Shown: positions 43,357-53,852, numbered from the stretch's first letter. The stretch is DNA of 64,000 bases from Niallia circulans (GCF_003726095.1 NZ_CP026031.1:2914001-2978000), one strand, 5' to 3'. Notes: generated by a model not told the origin, from the sequence alone. Program-made: numbers and translations.

Positions 43357-44565
43357 TTAAATGGAGTTTACTTTTTCTTTTTTCGCTGCTTCAAATGCTT
43401 TATTCACACGATTTAAAAGCACACTATCTGAAAGCAAACGATAGCCTGTTTTTGCGAGGACTTGTGCTCCTTTAACAAGGGCGGCATCTCCTGTTGCTGA
43501 TTTTGCGGCTTCTCGAAATTCGTTCGTATGGGCAATTAAGTCGTCTGGCCCTATTTTAATATGAGGATGAGCAGTTGGAACTTCATAGCTAATATTTCCA
43601 GCGTCTGTTGATCCTTTTCCCCGAGATCTTTCCGTTACAACTGTTTCTCCAACTGCCTCTAATTCTTCTTTTAAGATTCCATCTAAAATTGGGTTTAATA
43701 CAAAATCCTTCACTTCATTTTGAAATCTTTCCACTTTAACAGTCGCACCAGTGGCAAGAGCAGCTCCTTCAGCGATCGCACGAACTTTTGCTGCAACCTC
43801 TTCTGTTTTTTTCCATGTTTCGGCACGTATATAGAATCGCGCTGATGCATATTCTGGTATGATATTCGGTGCATCTCCCCCGTTTGTTATAATCCCATGG
43901 ATTCTGATATCATCAGGCAGCTGTTGTCTAAGTGCATTGATGCCGACGAATAATTGGATAACGGCATCAAGAGCGTTTATCCCTTTTTCAGGTGATCCGG
44001 ATGCATGTGCTGCTTTTCCGTAAAAATGAAAGTCTAAAGGATCAACAGCAAGTGTTTCACTAGTCAACGATGTTTGTCCAGAAGGATGAATCATTAAAGC
44101 GACATCAACATCCTTTAAATAGCCATGTTTCACAAAGCTTCCTTTTGCACTCCCATTCGGACCTCCTTCTTCTGCAGGTGTGCCAAGAACAACTACTTTC
44201 CCACCAGTTTCAGACAGCACTTGAGATAAGGCAATACCCGCTGCAACACTTGTTGTTCCAATAATATTGTGACCACAAGCATGCCCTAGACCAGGAAGGG
44301 CATCATATTCAGCAAGAAAGGTAATGGTGGGGCCAGATATCCCACTGTCTTTTACTGCATAAAAAGATGTTTCATGTCCAGCAACGGCAATTTCCACTTT
44401 AAATCCCGCATTTGTTAGAATATCTACATGCTTTTTGCTTGCAAAAAATTCTTGATTGCCAATCTCAGGATTTGCATGAATTAATTGACTCGTTTCAATA
44501 TAAAGCTCCTTATTTGTTTGAATGGATTCATTAATTAAATCAAGACTAGATAATGTATTACTCAT
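43357..44565 (-). CDS. M20 family metallopeptidase / amidohydrolase in a SAM-riboswitch operon
   Basis: A 402-residue amidohydrolase of the AbgB/YxeP-like M20D group. Metal and catalytic motifs are seen: HANPEIGNQE, FLAEYDALPGLGHACGHN, TPAEEGGPNGSAKG and the late KIGPDDLIAHTNEF. The lid domain contains GKAAHASGSPEKGINALDA. Such enzymes split N-acyl or N-aminobenzoyl amino acids. It is 12 nt downstream of metQ, so it is under the same S-box control, pointing to release of methionine or another sulfur amino acid from an imported N-acyl or peptide conjugate (inference). Confidence 0.88.
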   Translation of the reverse strand: MSNTLSSLDLINESIQTNKELYIETSQLIHANPEIGNQEFFASKKHVDILTNAGFKVEIAVAGHETSFYAVKDSGISGPTITFLAEYDALPGLGHACGHNIIGTTSVAAGIALSQVLSETGGKVVVLGTPAEEGGPNGSAKGSFVKHGYLKDVDVALMIHPSGQTSLTSETLAVDPLDFHFYGKAAHASGSPEKGINALDAVIQLFVGINALRQQLPDDIRIHGIITNGGDAPNIIPEYASARFYIRAETWKKTEEVAAKVRAIAEGAALATGATVKVERFQNEVKDFVLNPILDGILKEELEAVGETVVTERSRGKGSTDAGNISYEVPTAHPHIKIGPDDLIAHTNEFREAAKSATGDAALVKGAQVLAKTGYRLLSDSVLLNRVNKAFEAAKKEKVNSI

Positions 44566-44577
44566 TTTTTCTCCTCC

Positions 44578-45435
44578 TTAAAGTCCTTTAAATTGTTTTG
44601 CCAACTCATCTTTTGCAATGTCCACTACAATCGAACCACCGTTTGTATCTGCTTCTACCGCTTTCACCACTTCTTCTTCATGATAAAGTTCAACAATTTT
44701 CTGATAGGTTTCGTTATTCGCATCCTTTGTACGAGCCGCAAAGATATTTACATATGGTAATACGTTTTTATCCTCTGCATCTTCTAAATAAATGGGATCT
44801 TTTACAGGATCAAAGCCTGCTTGACCAGCGACACCATTATTGATAACAGATGCTGCAACATCTGGTAAGACTCTTGGTGTTTGTTGAGCTACAACTGGCA
44901 AGATATCAAGCTTCTTTGGATTTTCTACAATCTTAGATGGATCACCAAATAATCCAAAATCATCAGCTAATGTAATTAATCCAGCAGATTCAAGTAATTT
45001 TAAAGCACGCGCTTGATTAGATGGATCGTCTGGAATAGCAATTTTGTCCCCCTCTTTTATCTCACTTACATCTTTCACTTTTTCTGAATAGATTCCCATA
45101 GGAGCAATCACTGTTGTTCCTATGGGCGTTAAATCTGTTTTGTTTTCTTCATTAAACTGACTTAGAAAAGCAATATGCTGGAAGGAATTAATATCAATAT
45201 CGCCATTCTCTAAAGCTTGGTTTGGTAAAGTATAGTCTGAAAACTCGACTAACTCGATTTCAATTCCTTCTGCTTTCGCCTTCTTCTTCAAAGTCGGCCA
45301 GACTTCTCCATCGGATCCCGTCACCCCTATTTTCACCTTCACTGTTTTATCTTTACTTGATGCACTATCTGACGTGCAGGCAGCTAGTGCCCAAATAGTT
45401 GTTAATAATAGTAAAATTGCAAAATATTTTTTCAT
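44578..45435 (-). CDS. metQ: Methionine ABC transporter substrate-binding lipoprotein
   Basis: A NlpA/MetQ lipoprotein: the signal MKKYFAILLLLTTIWALAAC ends in lipobox Cys20. The mature domain shows VKIGVTGSDGEVWPTLKKKA, FSDYTLPNQALENGDIDINS, FQHIAFLSQF, IPDDPSNQARALKLLESAGL and NNGVAGQAGFDP, diagnostic of methionine-binding proteins. It delivers D- or L-methionine to the MetP-MetN importer. AAGGAGATGGAGAG precedes the ATG. Third gene of the SAM-regulated operon. Confidence 0.94.
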   Translation of the reverse strand: MKKYFAILLLLTTIWALAACTSDSASSKDKTVKVKIGVTGSDGEVWPTLKKKAKAEGIEIELVEFSDYTLPNQALENGDIDINSFQHIAFLSQFNEENKTDLTPIGTTVIAPMGIYSEKVKDVSEIKEGDKIAIPDDPSNQARALKLLESAGLITLADDFGLFGDPSKIVENPKKLDILPVVAQQTPRVLPDVAASVINNGVAGQAGFDPVKDPIYLEDAEDKNVLPYVNIFAARTKDANNETYQKIVELYHEEEVVKAVEADTNGGSIVVDIAKDELAKQFKGL

Positions 45436-45515
45436 CTCTCCATCTCCTTAATTAGTAATTTTTGTATAATTTTAACTTTATAAAGCGATAAATATCCCAT
45501 CGTTAAAGTTCTGTC

Positions 45516-46178
45516 TTAACGTCTCATTATTTTTCGTGATAATGTATTTCCAATCCATTGAGCAATTTGTACAAGTATAATCAGTATAATGACGGTAACA
45601 AGCATAACACTGCCATCAAAACGCTGGTAGCCATATGTCATCGCCACATGTCCCAGTCCGCCTCCGCCAACGGTACCAGCCATCGCAGAAAAATCGATTA
45701 AGCTGATCGTTACAAAGGTTAATCCTAGAATCAGTGGTCCTAATGCTTCCGGAATTAATACAGTAAAAATGATTTGCAAAGGGCTTGCTCCCATCGCTTT
45801 AGCAGCTTCAATAACTCCTGGATCAATACTGACTAAATTATTTTCTACTACTCTCGCAATTCCAAATGAGGCTGCAATAGTCATAGGAAATATCGCTGCC
45901 CAAGTCCCAATCGTTGTACCCACAACTGCTCTTGTTAACGGGCTGATTGCCACTAAGAAAATAATAAAGGGAATAGGGCGGATAATATTAATTAGGATAT
46001 TGAGCAAACGGAAAACTAATTTATTTTCCAAAATATTTCCCTTCCTTGTCACAAAGAGAAGTAACCCAATCGTAATGCCCAATATAGATCCTAAGATAAG
46101 AGTGGTAATAACCATTAATATAGTTTCTCCAGTAGATTCCACAATGCGCGGCCAAAAAGTACTCCAATCAACCTTCAT
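45516..46178 (-). CDS. metP: Methionine ABC transporter permease
   Basis: A 220-residue permease with about five membrane helices, matching MetP/MetI. RPIPFIIFLVAISPLTRAVVG is the characteristic conserved region, and the EAA loop VIEAAKAMGASPLQIIFTVL binds the ATPase MetN. FSAMAGTVGGGGLGHVAMTY is another family hallmark. Its start codon overlaps the metN stop codon, so the two are translationally coupled. Confidence 0.94.
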   Translation of the reverse strand: MKVDWSTFWPRIVESTGETILMVITTLILGSILGITIGLLLFVTRKGNILENKLVFRLLNILINIIRPIPFIIFLVAISPLTRAVVGTTIGTWAAIFPMTIAASFGIARVVENNLVSIDPGVIEAAKAMGASPLQIIFTVLIPEALGPLILGLTFVTISLIDFSAMAGTVGGGGLGHVAMTYGYQRFDGSVMLVTVIILIILVQIAQWIGNTLSRKIMRR

Positions 46179-47194
46179 TAAACAAGCACCTCCTCAACTG
46201 TTACTAATGCTTCTAATTCATGCAGAACCTCTTTAATATTTTCCTTGCTGCCTTCAAAGGAAACAAGAAGATTCCCATAAAACTTCTCTTGCAATTCCCG
46301 CACAGATCCATAAACAATGTTTACATCGACATTAAATTTTCTTGTGACCTTTGAAAGAACTGGATCACTAGCGATTTCTCCTTTAAAAATTACTCTATAT
46401 AACTTATCGCCGCCCTTATTCCTCCATTCAGCCAATAAAGAAGCAGATGGACGATCCTGCTGGACAGACTGAATAAAACGTTGAGTAGTCGAGTGTTGGG
46501 GATTTGTGAATACTTCAAAGACAGAACCATTCTCGATTACTTCACCATTTTCCATCACAGCCACTCGGTCACATATTTCTTGAATAACATGCATCTCATG
46601 TGTAATTAATAAAATCGTAATGCCTAAATCCTTATTTACTTTTTTTAATAGACGTAGTATTTCACCTGTTGTATCTGGGTCAAGGGCCGAAGTTGCTTCA
46701 TCACAAATCAATATATCTGGAGAAGTAGCAAGAGCACGTGCAATCCCAACCCGCTGCTTCTGTCCTCCTGACAACTGTTCAGGATAGTCGTCTGCTTTAT
46801 CGGATAAACCGACAAATTGCAAGAGCTCTGCCACCCTTTCTTTTATTTCCTTTTTCGATACACCAGCTAGCTTTAATGGGTAGGCTATATTGCCAGCTAC
46901 CGTTCTAGATGTAAAGAGATTAAAGTTTTGAAAAATCATGCCGATTCTTCGGCGAAGCTTGCGAATCTCTTTTGGTGATAGGGAGGCTACATCTACTCCT
47001 TGCACTTGGATATTTCCGTTTGTTGGTGTTTCTAATAAATTCACAAGTCGTAATAAAGTACTTTTTCCAGCACCACTAAAACCAATAATCCCAAAAATTT
47101 CTCCTTGTGCAATCGAGATAGAAACATCCTTTACTGCGTTTACTTCGCGACTGCCAAGCTTAAAGGTCTTGGCTACCTTTTGAAATTCAATCAT
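46178..47194 (-). CDS. metN: Methionine ABC transporter ATP-binding protein
   Basis: A 338-residue ATPase with Walker A GFSGAGKST (about 38-46), Q-loop MIFQNFNLF, signature LSGGQKQRVGIARALA, Walker B ILICDEATSALDP and switch ITHEMHV. The C-terminal 75 residues are the NIL domain (DVNIVYGSVRELQEKFYGNL), which in MetN binds methionine and shuts the transporter when internal methionine is high. It is the first gene of metN-metP-metQ-amidohydrolase, behind an S-box riboswitch and a consensus promoter. Confidence 0.95.
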   Translation of the reverse strand: MIEFQKVAKTFKLGSREVNAVKDVSISIAQGEIFGIIGFSGAGKSTLLRLVNLLETPTNGNIQVQGVDVASLSPKEIRKLRRRIGMIFQNFNLFTSRTVAGNIAYPLKLAGVSKKEIKERVAELLQFVGLSDKADDYPEQLSGGQKQRVGIARALATSPDILICDEATSALDPDTTGEILRLLKKVNKDLGITILLITHEMHVIQEICDRVAVMENGEVIENGSVFEVFTNPQHSTTQRFIQSVQQDRPSASLLAEWRNKGGDKLYRVIFKGEIASDPVLSKVTRKFNVDVNIVYGSVRELQEKFYGNLLVSFEGSKENIKEVLHELEALVTVEEVLV

Positions 47195-47267
47195 TTGCCC
47201 TTCAACTCCTATACTAGGTTAAAAACATACGTATCTTGTCAAGAAGAAACAGGCTTTTAGTGAATGC

Positions 47268-47449
47268 AAAAAGGCCCTGCTTCTTCTTTCCAGAAAGAAA
47301 AAGCAGGGCCTTTATAAGACAAAGAAACTACTTTTTCTCATCTTTCAAATGCACAATTAGCATTTGCAGGAATTGGCACGGTGTTTAATATAAATCCGCT
47401 GCCGAGACTTCTTCGGGCCTGTCCCTCCGTCTCTCTGGATAAGAAAAAT
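47268..47449 (-). promoter_or_regulatory. SAM-I (S-box) riboswitch with terminator
   Basis: On the minus strand the leader shows CTTATCCAGAGAGACGGAGG, GACAGGCCCGA, GTCTCGGCAGCGGA and CCGTGCCAATTCC, the S-box core. P1 pairs TTTTTCTTATC (47439-47449) with GATGAGAAAAA (about 47332-47342). A strong terminator follows (AAAGGCCCTGC with GCAGGGCCTTT, 47268-47313, T-run). High SAM should terminate transcription before metN. Confidence 0.95.
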
Positions 47450-47480
47450 GTTTTATGTAATTTTGTAAGATTTGATAACA

Positions 47481-47509
47481 ACTATAAAACTAGATAAATA
47501 AATTGTCAA
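47481..47509 (-). promoter_or_regulatory. SigA promoter of the metN operon
   Basis: On the minus strand TTGACA, a 17-bp spacer and TATAGT lie about 35 bp before the S-box aptamer, a near-perfect SigA promoter. Confidence 0.85.
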
Positions 47510-47898
47510 CTATGTTTTTGTATTTTTTTATTTGCATATATGCTTCGTTATAAAATAAATTATTCTTATAAAACATTCACTTGATATAAATCCCTATTAA
47601 TCTTTCCGATTAGTTTTTTCCATATTGCTCGTTACTTCCCCAAGGTATAATAGAGTTTAATTGCTTTTACATGCGGAATAATAAATTATTCTTATTACAC
47701 TAAAGCTCCTTTACCATCGACTTCAATCCACTCAGAATATTCTCTTAACCTATTTCTATAATCATCGACATATATATATCAATATAATAAAAAACTTAAA
47801 TGCAATTAAATTTATCGGAATAATTTTTATAAAAAAGAAAGTGTAATTTCTCTCGATTTATTCTTATATTGGATTACTTTTGCCTTTTTGATTAAACA
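47510..47898. other. Intergenic, no gene seen
   Basis: About 390 very AT-rich bases between the metN promoter and the pbuX terminator. Only short frames; no hairpin or conserved element recognised. Confidence 0.45.
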
Positions 47899-47935
47899 AA
47901 ATAAGACTTCCCGTTTTCTCTGGAAAGTCTTATTT
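47899..47935 (-). terminator. Terminator of the xpt-pbuX operon
   Basis: AAATAAGACTT and AAGTCTTATTT form an 11-bp stem, 20 bp past the pbuX stop codon. Confidence 0.8.
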
Positions 47936-47955
47936 ATTTGTTTTAGCGCCGCTAT

Positions 47956-49263
47956 TTAGGCTGCTGTCTTTTCTTCCATTTGTACTGTTTTGGCACGAGA
48001 CCCGGGAATTATGTTAAATAATATATTTAAGATAATCGCAGTTAGCCCACCTGCCACAATACCGCTTTGGAAGAGGATGCGGATGCTTTCTGGAAATTTC
48101 ATAAAGATTTCTGGAACAACAGTTACACCAAGCCCCATTCCAATCGAGCAAGCAAGAATGAGCAAGTTTCCTTGCTGATTAAAATCGACCTGTCCTAGCA
48201 TTTTAATACCATAGGACACAACCATCCCAAACATTGCAAGTGAAGCTCCTCCAAGGACAGCTGTTGGAATCAATGTTGTAATAGCTGCAATCTTAGGAAT
48301 AAAGCCTAAAATAACTAAAATGGTTCCTGCTGCATAAATGACATTCTTTGTTTTTACACCTGTTAATTGAACTAAACCTACATTTTGGGAATAAGCCGTG
48401 TATGGGAAGGAGTTGAAAATCCCGCCAATTACAGAAGCAATTCCTTCCGCTCGATATCCTTGTGCTAAATCTTTTTCCGAAACCTTTTTATTAGTAATAT
48501 CTCCTAATGCTAAATAAACACCTGTTGATTCAATTAAACTCACAATAGCAACAAGAGTCATCGTGATAATGGAAGTGAGATCAAAGGTTGGAGTCCCAAA
48601 ATAAAACGGAGTAATACCATGAATCCATTTTGCCTCCCCCACTTCTGAAAAATGAACCATTCCCATAAAAGCTGCCATAACAGTTCCAATGATAATTCCT
48701 AGTAAAATAGAAATGGTTTTGATAAATCCAGTTGTAAATCTATTAAGTAAAATGATGATAGCTAATACACCAAAAGCAAGTACCAAGTTCTTTATGTTTC
48801 CAAAATCTGCGCTTCCTTCTCCTCCTGCCATATCATTAAATGCTACAGGAATTAAAGTAAGACCAATAATTGTAACGACAGAACCAGTTACGACCGGAGG
48901 AAAAAATTTCACAAGCTTGCTAAAGATGGAAGAGATAAGAACAACAATAATACCAGAAACAATAATTGCACCATAAATGGCCGTTATTCCATGCTTACTT
49001 CCAATCGCAATCATTGGACCAACTGCAGTAAATGTACAGCCAAGCATAACAGGAAGGCCAATTCCAAAAAATTTATTTTTCCAAACCTGGAGCAATGTTG
49101 CAACACCACATGTTAATAAATCAATCGATATAAGATAAGTTAACTGTTCAGGTGTTAATTTTAATGCTCCACCAACTATTAAAGGTACTAGCACAGCACC
49201 AGCGTACATTGCTAGTACATGCTGCAGACCTACAGACCATGTTTTTACTGACATTTTTTCCAT
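47956..49263 (-). CDS. pbuX: Xanthine permease (NCS2 family)
   Basis: PbuX imports xanthine and is coupled to xpt, which converts the base to XMP. The 435-residue protein has about 12-14 membrane segments and NCS2 hallmarks: GLQHVLAMYAGAVLVPLIVG, the first half of the binding site in LGCTFTAVGPMIAIG, SLIESTGVYLALGD with the conserved Glu, and FNSFPYTAYSQNVGLVQLTG. ATG 49263 follows AGGAGGATATTAAA, which straddles the xpt stop codon; an earlier start 16 codons up lies inside xpt and is rejected. Second gene of the guanine-riboswitch operon. Confidence 0.95.
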   Translation of the reverse strand: MEKMSVKTWSVGLQHVLAMYAGAVLVPLIVGGALKLTPEQLTYLISIDLLTCGVATLLQVWKNKFFGIGLPVMLGCTFTAVGPMIAIGSKHGITAIYGAIIVSGIIVVLISSIFSKLVKFFPPVVTGSVVTIIGLTLIPVAFNDMAGGEGSADFGNIKNLVLAFGVLAIIILLNRFTTGFIKTISILLGIIIGTVMAAFMGMVHFSEVGEAKWIHGITPFYFGTPTFDLTSIITMTLVAIVSLIESTGVYLALGDITNKKVSEKDLAQGYRAEGIASVIGGIFNSFPYTAYSQNVGLVQLTGVKTKNVIYAAGTILVILGFIPKIAAITTLIPTAVLGGASLAMFGMVVSYGIKMLGQVDFNQQGNLLILACSIGMGLGVTVVPEIFMKFPESIRILFQSGIVAGGLTAIILNILFNIIPGSRAKTVQMEEKTAA

Positions 49264-49264
49264 T

Positions 49265-49876
<612 letters not shown>

Positions 49877-49947
49877 CTAGACTCTCTCCTTTTTTGGAGG
49901 ATAGCTAATAGCAATAAATGCTCTAACTAATCCTTAAATAATACAAA

Positions 49948-50121
49948 AAAAGCACAGCCGCTTACTCATAGAGTAAGCGGCTGTGCTTTTAAAAGCAAAA
50001 ATAGACTGCCCTATTTATGCATAGATCAGTATATCTCCATTTTATACGCTTACCCGTAGTCAGATGATTAACGGTCATCTGGTAGAAACTTGCAGGCCAT
50101 ATTCCTGCTATTATACGAGTG
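49948..50121 (-). promoter_or_regulatory. Guanine-type purine riboswitch with terminator
   Basis: The aptamer (50050-50121) reads on the minus strand CACTCGTATAAT, AATATGGCCTGC, AGTTTCTACC and CTGACTACGGGT. The specificity base in GACTAC is C (U in adenine types), so guanine or hypoxanthine is the ligand. A 20-bp terminator stem (49948-49967 with 49971-49990) with a T-run follows, giving ligand-induced termination before xpt. Confidence 0.95.
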
Positions 50122-50154
50122 TATTTATCGATTGATTATTTGACAACATAATGG

Positions 50155-50183
50155 ATTATAACGGATTTTTTCGAAAATGAAAA
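50155..50183 (-). promoter_or_regulatory. Candidate promoter of xpt-pbuX
   Basis: On the minus strand TTTTCA (50183-50178), a 17-bp spacer and TATAAT (50160-50155) place the start of transcription about 25 nt before the aptamer. Confidence 0.6.
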
Positions 50184-50263
50184 CTAAATTTTTTTAATGG
50201 ATAAAGTTTCCGGCTTAGTGATTGAATAATTAATTGCTAAAAGCCGCTTAAAAAAGACTAATT

Positions 50264-51142
50264 CTATAGCTTATTAGAATAGTCATTTAACTTTTTTGCC
50301 ATCTCTAAAATTTCTTCCATAAAGACGGATGTATGTTCAATGGAATCTGCTTGTTTTTCCCCGATAGCTGCAATTTTTCCAATCGATTCATTGATGGACT
50401 GAGTTGTCTGTTTTATTTGTTCCATTGTTTGTGAAATTGTCTGTGTAAAGCTGACAGTTTCTTTAGAGAATTTTCGAATTTCATTCGCTACTACTTCAAA
50501 GCCTCTTCCTTTCTCGCCTGCTCTCGCTGCTTCAATGGCAGCATTCAATCCTAATAGATTCGTTTGATCTGCAACTTTTTTTATGATAGATACTACTTCA
50601 TTCGTTTTCCTAATATTTTCTTCGGCAACACTTGATTGTTCTAAAAGAATCTTTGAGAAATCTACTAAAGAATGAGACCCATCTGCAATATGATCAATAT
50701 GCTTTTGCGATTGTGTTAACGATTTTGTTATTTGATCGACAATATTCCGTATCTCTGTTTGTCTTTTTAATTGAACAGCTATTCCACCAATTACTTCTCC
50801 CTTTTTATTTAATATTGGGGAAGCAGTGCCAATAAATTCAAAACCATAAAAATCTGCCGGTACTTCCTGCTTTAAGGTTTTCTTAAGCTGAATTGCCTCT
50901 CTCAGCGGTTCATCAGACTGTAAGGGCTGATTTGTTTTGATATGTAAATTAATTATCTCTCCAGGAAAATAAGCGATAAATTTTTCTTTATCACAAATGG
51001 CTATCGAAAGATCTGCTGGTATTGCTGCTTTAATAATTGGTACAATGGGAATAATATCTTCTAAAGATTCTACTTGTTTAATCACTGATGCTGCACTCCA
51101 ATCTGTCAAAATCACTTTACTATAATAGCATACCTCTTCCAT
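50264..51142 (-). CDS. Soluble chemoreceptor, YfmS-like
   Basis: A cytoplasmic methyl-accepting-type protein of 292 residues with no membrane segment. The first 130 residues form a PAS/GAF-like sensor ([40 protein letters not shown]). The C-terminal half is a short signalling coiled coil with tip [20 protein letters not shown] and [13 protein letters not shown]. Architecture and length match B. subtilis YfmS, a soluble receptor that can act with CheV or CheW. The sensed signal is unknown. Monocistronic. Confidence 0.88.
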   Translation of the reverse strand: MEEVCYYSKVILTDWSAASVIKQVESLEDIIPIVPIIKAAIPADLSIAICDKEKFIAYFPGEIINLHIKTNQPLQSDEPLREAIQLKKTLKQEVPADFYGFEFIGTASPILNKKGEVIGGIAVQLKRQTEIRNIVDQITKSLTQSQKHIDHIADGSHSLVDFSKILLEQSSVAEENIRKTNEVVSIIKKVADQTNLLGLNAAIEAARAGEKGRGFEVVANEIRKFSKETVSFTQTISQTMEQIKQTTQSINESIGKIAAIGEKQADSIEHTSVFMEEILEMAKKLNDYSNKL

Positions 51143-51276
51143 ATATTAGCGATTTTTTAATTTTCGCTTCCACATCCCTCCTTTGTTAGGAATTAAGATG
51201 TTATAATGACCGTAGTTCTCTTCTTATTATTCACAAATAGAAGCGAATAAAAACCTATTCATATGTGGTGATTTCC

Positions 51277-51966
51277 ATGTTTAAAATACTTTTAATCGAA
51301 GATGATCAAACGTTATTTCAGGCAATAAAGGAACGTTTAGAGCAATGGTCCTACGAAGCGATTGGGATTCATGATTTTAATAATGTAATGCAAGAATTTA
51401 CGGAAAAGAAACCTGATTTAGTCATTATCGATATCCAACTTCCTAAATATGATGGGTTTCATTGGTGCCGATTGATTAGAAGCCACTCCAATATCCCAAT
51501 TATTTTCCTATCTTCTCGAGATCATCCAACTGACATGGTGATGTCGATGCAGCTGGGAGCCGATGACTTTGTCCAAAAGCCATTTCACTTTGACGTCTTA
51601 ATTGCAAAGATTCAGGCTACCTTACGAAGAGTTTATAATTACAACATCGAGCAGTCCTCTCTGAAAACTTGGTGTGGTGCCACCATTGATTTTGAGAAAA
51701 ATACAGTTACCTCCGTCAATGGGGAAATCGAGTTAACGAAAAATGAAATGTTCATTTTAAAAATATTATTAGACAAAAAAAATAAAATCGTATCGAGAGA
51801 TGATCTTATCAATGAACTATGGAACGATAAACGCTTCGTTAGTGACAATACACTAACCGTAAACGTAAATCGTTTGCGAAAAAAACTTGATGAACTTTCT
51901 CTCGGAAGCAATATAGAAACTAAAGTTGGACAAGGCTACATGGCTATTGAAGAGGACACGTTATGA
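51277..51966 (+). CDS. bceR: BceR-like response regulator
   Basis: An OmpR-family regulator of 229 residues. The receiver has the acidic pocket EDD (near residue 8), the phospho-acceptor Asp in LVIIDIQLPKYDGF, the Ser of FLSSRDHPTDMVMSMQLGAD and Lys in FVQKPFH. The DNA-binding winged helix contains ELTKNEMFILKILLDKKNKI and SDNTLTVNVNRLRKKL. It is the first gene of a Bce-type module (regulator, kinase, ATPase, permease) that detects and removes peptide antibiotics such as bacitracin-like compounds. ATG 51277 follows GGTGATTTCC; the stop overlaps the kinase start. Confidence 0.9.
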   Translation: MFKILLIEDDQTLFQAIKERLEQWSYEAIGIHDFNNVMQEFTEKKPDLVIIDIQLPKYDGFHWCRLIRSHSNIPIIFLSSRDHPTDMVMSMQLGADDFVQKPFHFDVLIAKIQATLRRVYNYNIEQSSLKTWCGATIDFEKNTVTSVNGEIELTKNEMFILKILLDKKNKIVSRDDLINELWNDKRFVSDNTLTVNVNRLRKKLDELSLGSNIETKVGQGYMAIEEDTL

Positions 51967-52964
51967 TCAGAAAATTTCTAGTAGAAAAAAGAAGCTGGAT
52001 TCTCTTTATTCTTTTTTTACAGCTGTTTCAATTATTTATGTCCATTATTGATGAGACAATTTCCTTTTATTCAATGATATATATTTGCTTTATTAGCATC
52101 CTCTTGTTTGTGATTTTCTGCTTTATCCGCTATCAGAAAGAGACTACGTTTTATAAAAGCCTTTCTGCTCGAGAAGATGATTTAGATCTTACAACCTTAG
52201 CGTCAGCAAAAACACCTTTTGAAAAAATAATTGCGGATAGCTTTACAACCCAAACTAGCATATTAAAGATAGAAAGATATCAAAATCTTCAGCAGCTTGA
52301 ACTAGAAAAGGATGAATTGCTTTCTTGGATTCATGAAGTAAAAACACCATTAACAGCATTACGTTTACTAATAGATGCTATTGAAAATCAGGAAATGAAG
52401 ACATCCTTGACATTCGAATGGTTAAGAATTCACCATCTCTTAGATCAACAACTGTACCAAAAACGTTTTTCATTTATTCAAAATGATCTCTACATAGAGA
52501 ATGTTGATATCGAAATGATTCTTTTCGAAGAAATAAAAACATTACAGTCATGGTGCATGCAAAAAGGAATCGGTTTTGATATTGAACTACAGAAAAAGAT
52601 GATATTAACCGATGGAAAATGGCTTTCGTTTATTATTAGGCAGCTATTGAGTAATGCCGTTAAATATAGTAATGAATCAGATATTATCATAAGAAGCTAT
52701 GAGAATGACGGATATAACTGTTTAGAAATAACCGATAATGGAATAGGAATAAGCCCGCAAGACTTGCCAAGAATCTTTGCAAAAGGCTTTACTTCCACCT
52801 CCAAGCACCAAAATAATTATGCTACTGGAATGGGATTATATTTATCTAAAAAAATCGCAGATGTACTCAAAATCAATATTGCTGTCCATTCTAAATTAAA
52901 TAGAGGTACCACCTTCACCCTTACTTTTCCGAAGAACAATGAATTTAATCAAATTCATAACTAA
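51963..52964 (+). CDS. bceS: BceS-like intramembrane-sensing histidine kinase
   Basis: A 333-residue kinase, the BceS size. Two closely spaced N-terminal membrane helices (about residues 13-33 and 40-58) leave almost no extracellular loop, so the signal must come from the partner transporter. The phospho-acceptor His is in LSWIHEVKTPLTALRLLIDA. The ATPase domain has RQLLSNAVKYSNES (N box), EITDNGIGIS (G1) and TGMGLYLSKKIADVL (G2). It overlaps the regulator gene by 4 bp. Confidence 0.9.
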   Translation: MIRKFLVEKRSWILFILFLQLFQLFMSIIDETISFYSMIYICFISILLFVIFCFIRYQKETTFYKSLSAREDDLDLTTLASAKTPFEKIIADSFTTQTSILKIERYQNLQQLELEKDELLSWIHEVKTPLTALRLLIDAIENQEMKTSLTFEWLRIHHLLDQQLYQKRFSFIQNDLYIENVDIEMILFEEIKTLQSWCMQKGIGFDIELQKKMILTDGKWLSFIIRQLLSNAVKYSNESDIIIRSYENDGYNCLEITDNGIGISPQDLPRIFAKGFTSTSKHQNNYATGMGLYLSKKIADVLKINIAVHSKLNRGTTFTLTFPKNNEFNQIHN

Positions 52965-52985
52965 ACATAGTGACTGCGAGGCATC

Positions 52986-53001
52986 GTGACAAAAATGTCA
53001 C
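52986..53001 (+). promoter_or_regulatory. BceR-type binding site before the ABC genes
   Basis: GTGACA-AAAA-TGTCAC is a perfect inverted repeat with a 4-bp centre, in the class of Bce regulator boxes. It lies about 50 bp before a TATACT -10 (53055-53060) that has no good -35, as expected for an activated promoter. Confidence 0.75.
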
Positions 53002-53087
53002 ATGCTTCTTTTAATTGTTCGTCAAATCGAGGGAATGGATAAAATACTTTTTGTATACTTAATATATCATGTAAAGGAGTGTGGAGT

Positions 53088-53852
53088 ATGGATATCTTAG
53101 TTGCTTCAAAGGTCCATAAAAGTTATGGCAATAAAGCAAATCGTCAAGAAGTGCTGAAGGGCGTAAATTTGAACGTCCAAAAAGGCGAATTTGTCAGTAT
53201 TATGGGTGCCTCTGGCTCAGGGAAAACAACCTTGTTGAACGTTCTTTCTTCTATCGATCAAGCCAGCGGAGGAACTATTCGAATCGTAGAGAAGGAAATT
53301 ACCCGTCTCAAAGAAAAGCAGTTAGCAGAGTTCCGAAAAAATCACTTAGGATTTATCTTTCAAGATTATAATTTACTCGATACTTTAACCGTTAAAGAAA
53401 ATATTCTTTTACCATTATCGATTACAAAAACGCCCAAAAAAGAGGCTCATCAACGTTTTGATACTTTAGCGAAAGAATTAGGTATTTACGAAATAAAAGA
53501 TAAGTATCCAAATGAAATTTCAGGTGGTCAAAAGCAAAGAACTTCTGCAGCCAGAGCTTTCATCCATGAACCAAGTATTATATTCGCAGATGAACCAACC
53601 GGGGCTCTTGATTCTAAGTCTGCCTCAGATTTATTAAATAAATTGAGTCATTTAAACCAAACAAGAAGTGCAACCATCCTTATGGTAACCCATGACCCAG
53701 TCGCTGCAAGCTATTGTAATCGAGTTGTTTTTATTAAAGATGGCCAAATTTATACACAGCTTTATAAAGGAGACCAGGATAGACAGCGCTTTTTCCAAGA
53801 TATTATCAAAACACAGGGAATTTTGGGTGGTGTGCAAAATGACCGTAAGTAA
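53088..53852 (+). CDS. bceA: BceA-like antimicrobial-peptide ABC transporter ATPase
   Basis: A 254-residue ATPase of the MacB/BceA type with Walker [11 protein letters not shown]-loop [13 protein letters not shown], signature [15 protein letters not shown], Walker [13 protein letters not shown] and switch VTHDP. It energises BceB, which frees lipid II-cycle intermediates from peptide antibiotics and signals flux to BceS. ATG 53088 follows AAAGGAG by 8 nt; a GTG 3 codons earlier lies within that site. It overlaps bceB by 14 bp. Confidence 0.93.
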   Translation: MDILVASKVHKSYGNKANRQEVLKGVNLNVQKGEFVSIMGASGSGKTTLLNVLSSIDQASGGTIRIVEKEITRLKEKQLAEFRKNHLGFIFQDYNLLDTLTVKENILLPLSITKTPKKEAHQRFDTLAKELGIYEIKDKYPNEISGGQKQRTSAARAFIHEPSIIFADEPTGALDSKSASDLLNKLSHLNQTRSATILMVTHDPVAASYCNRVVFIKDGQIYTQLYKGDQDRQRFFQDIIKTQGILGGVQNDRK

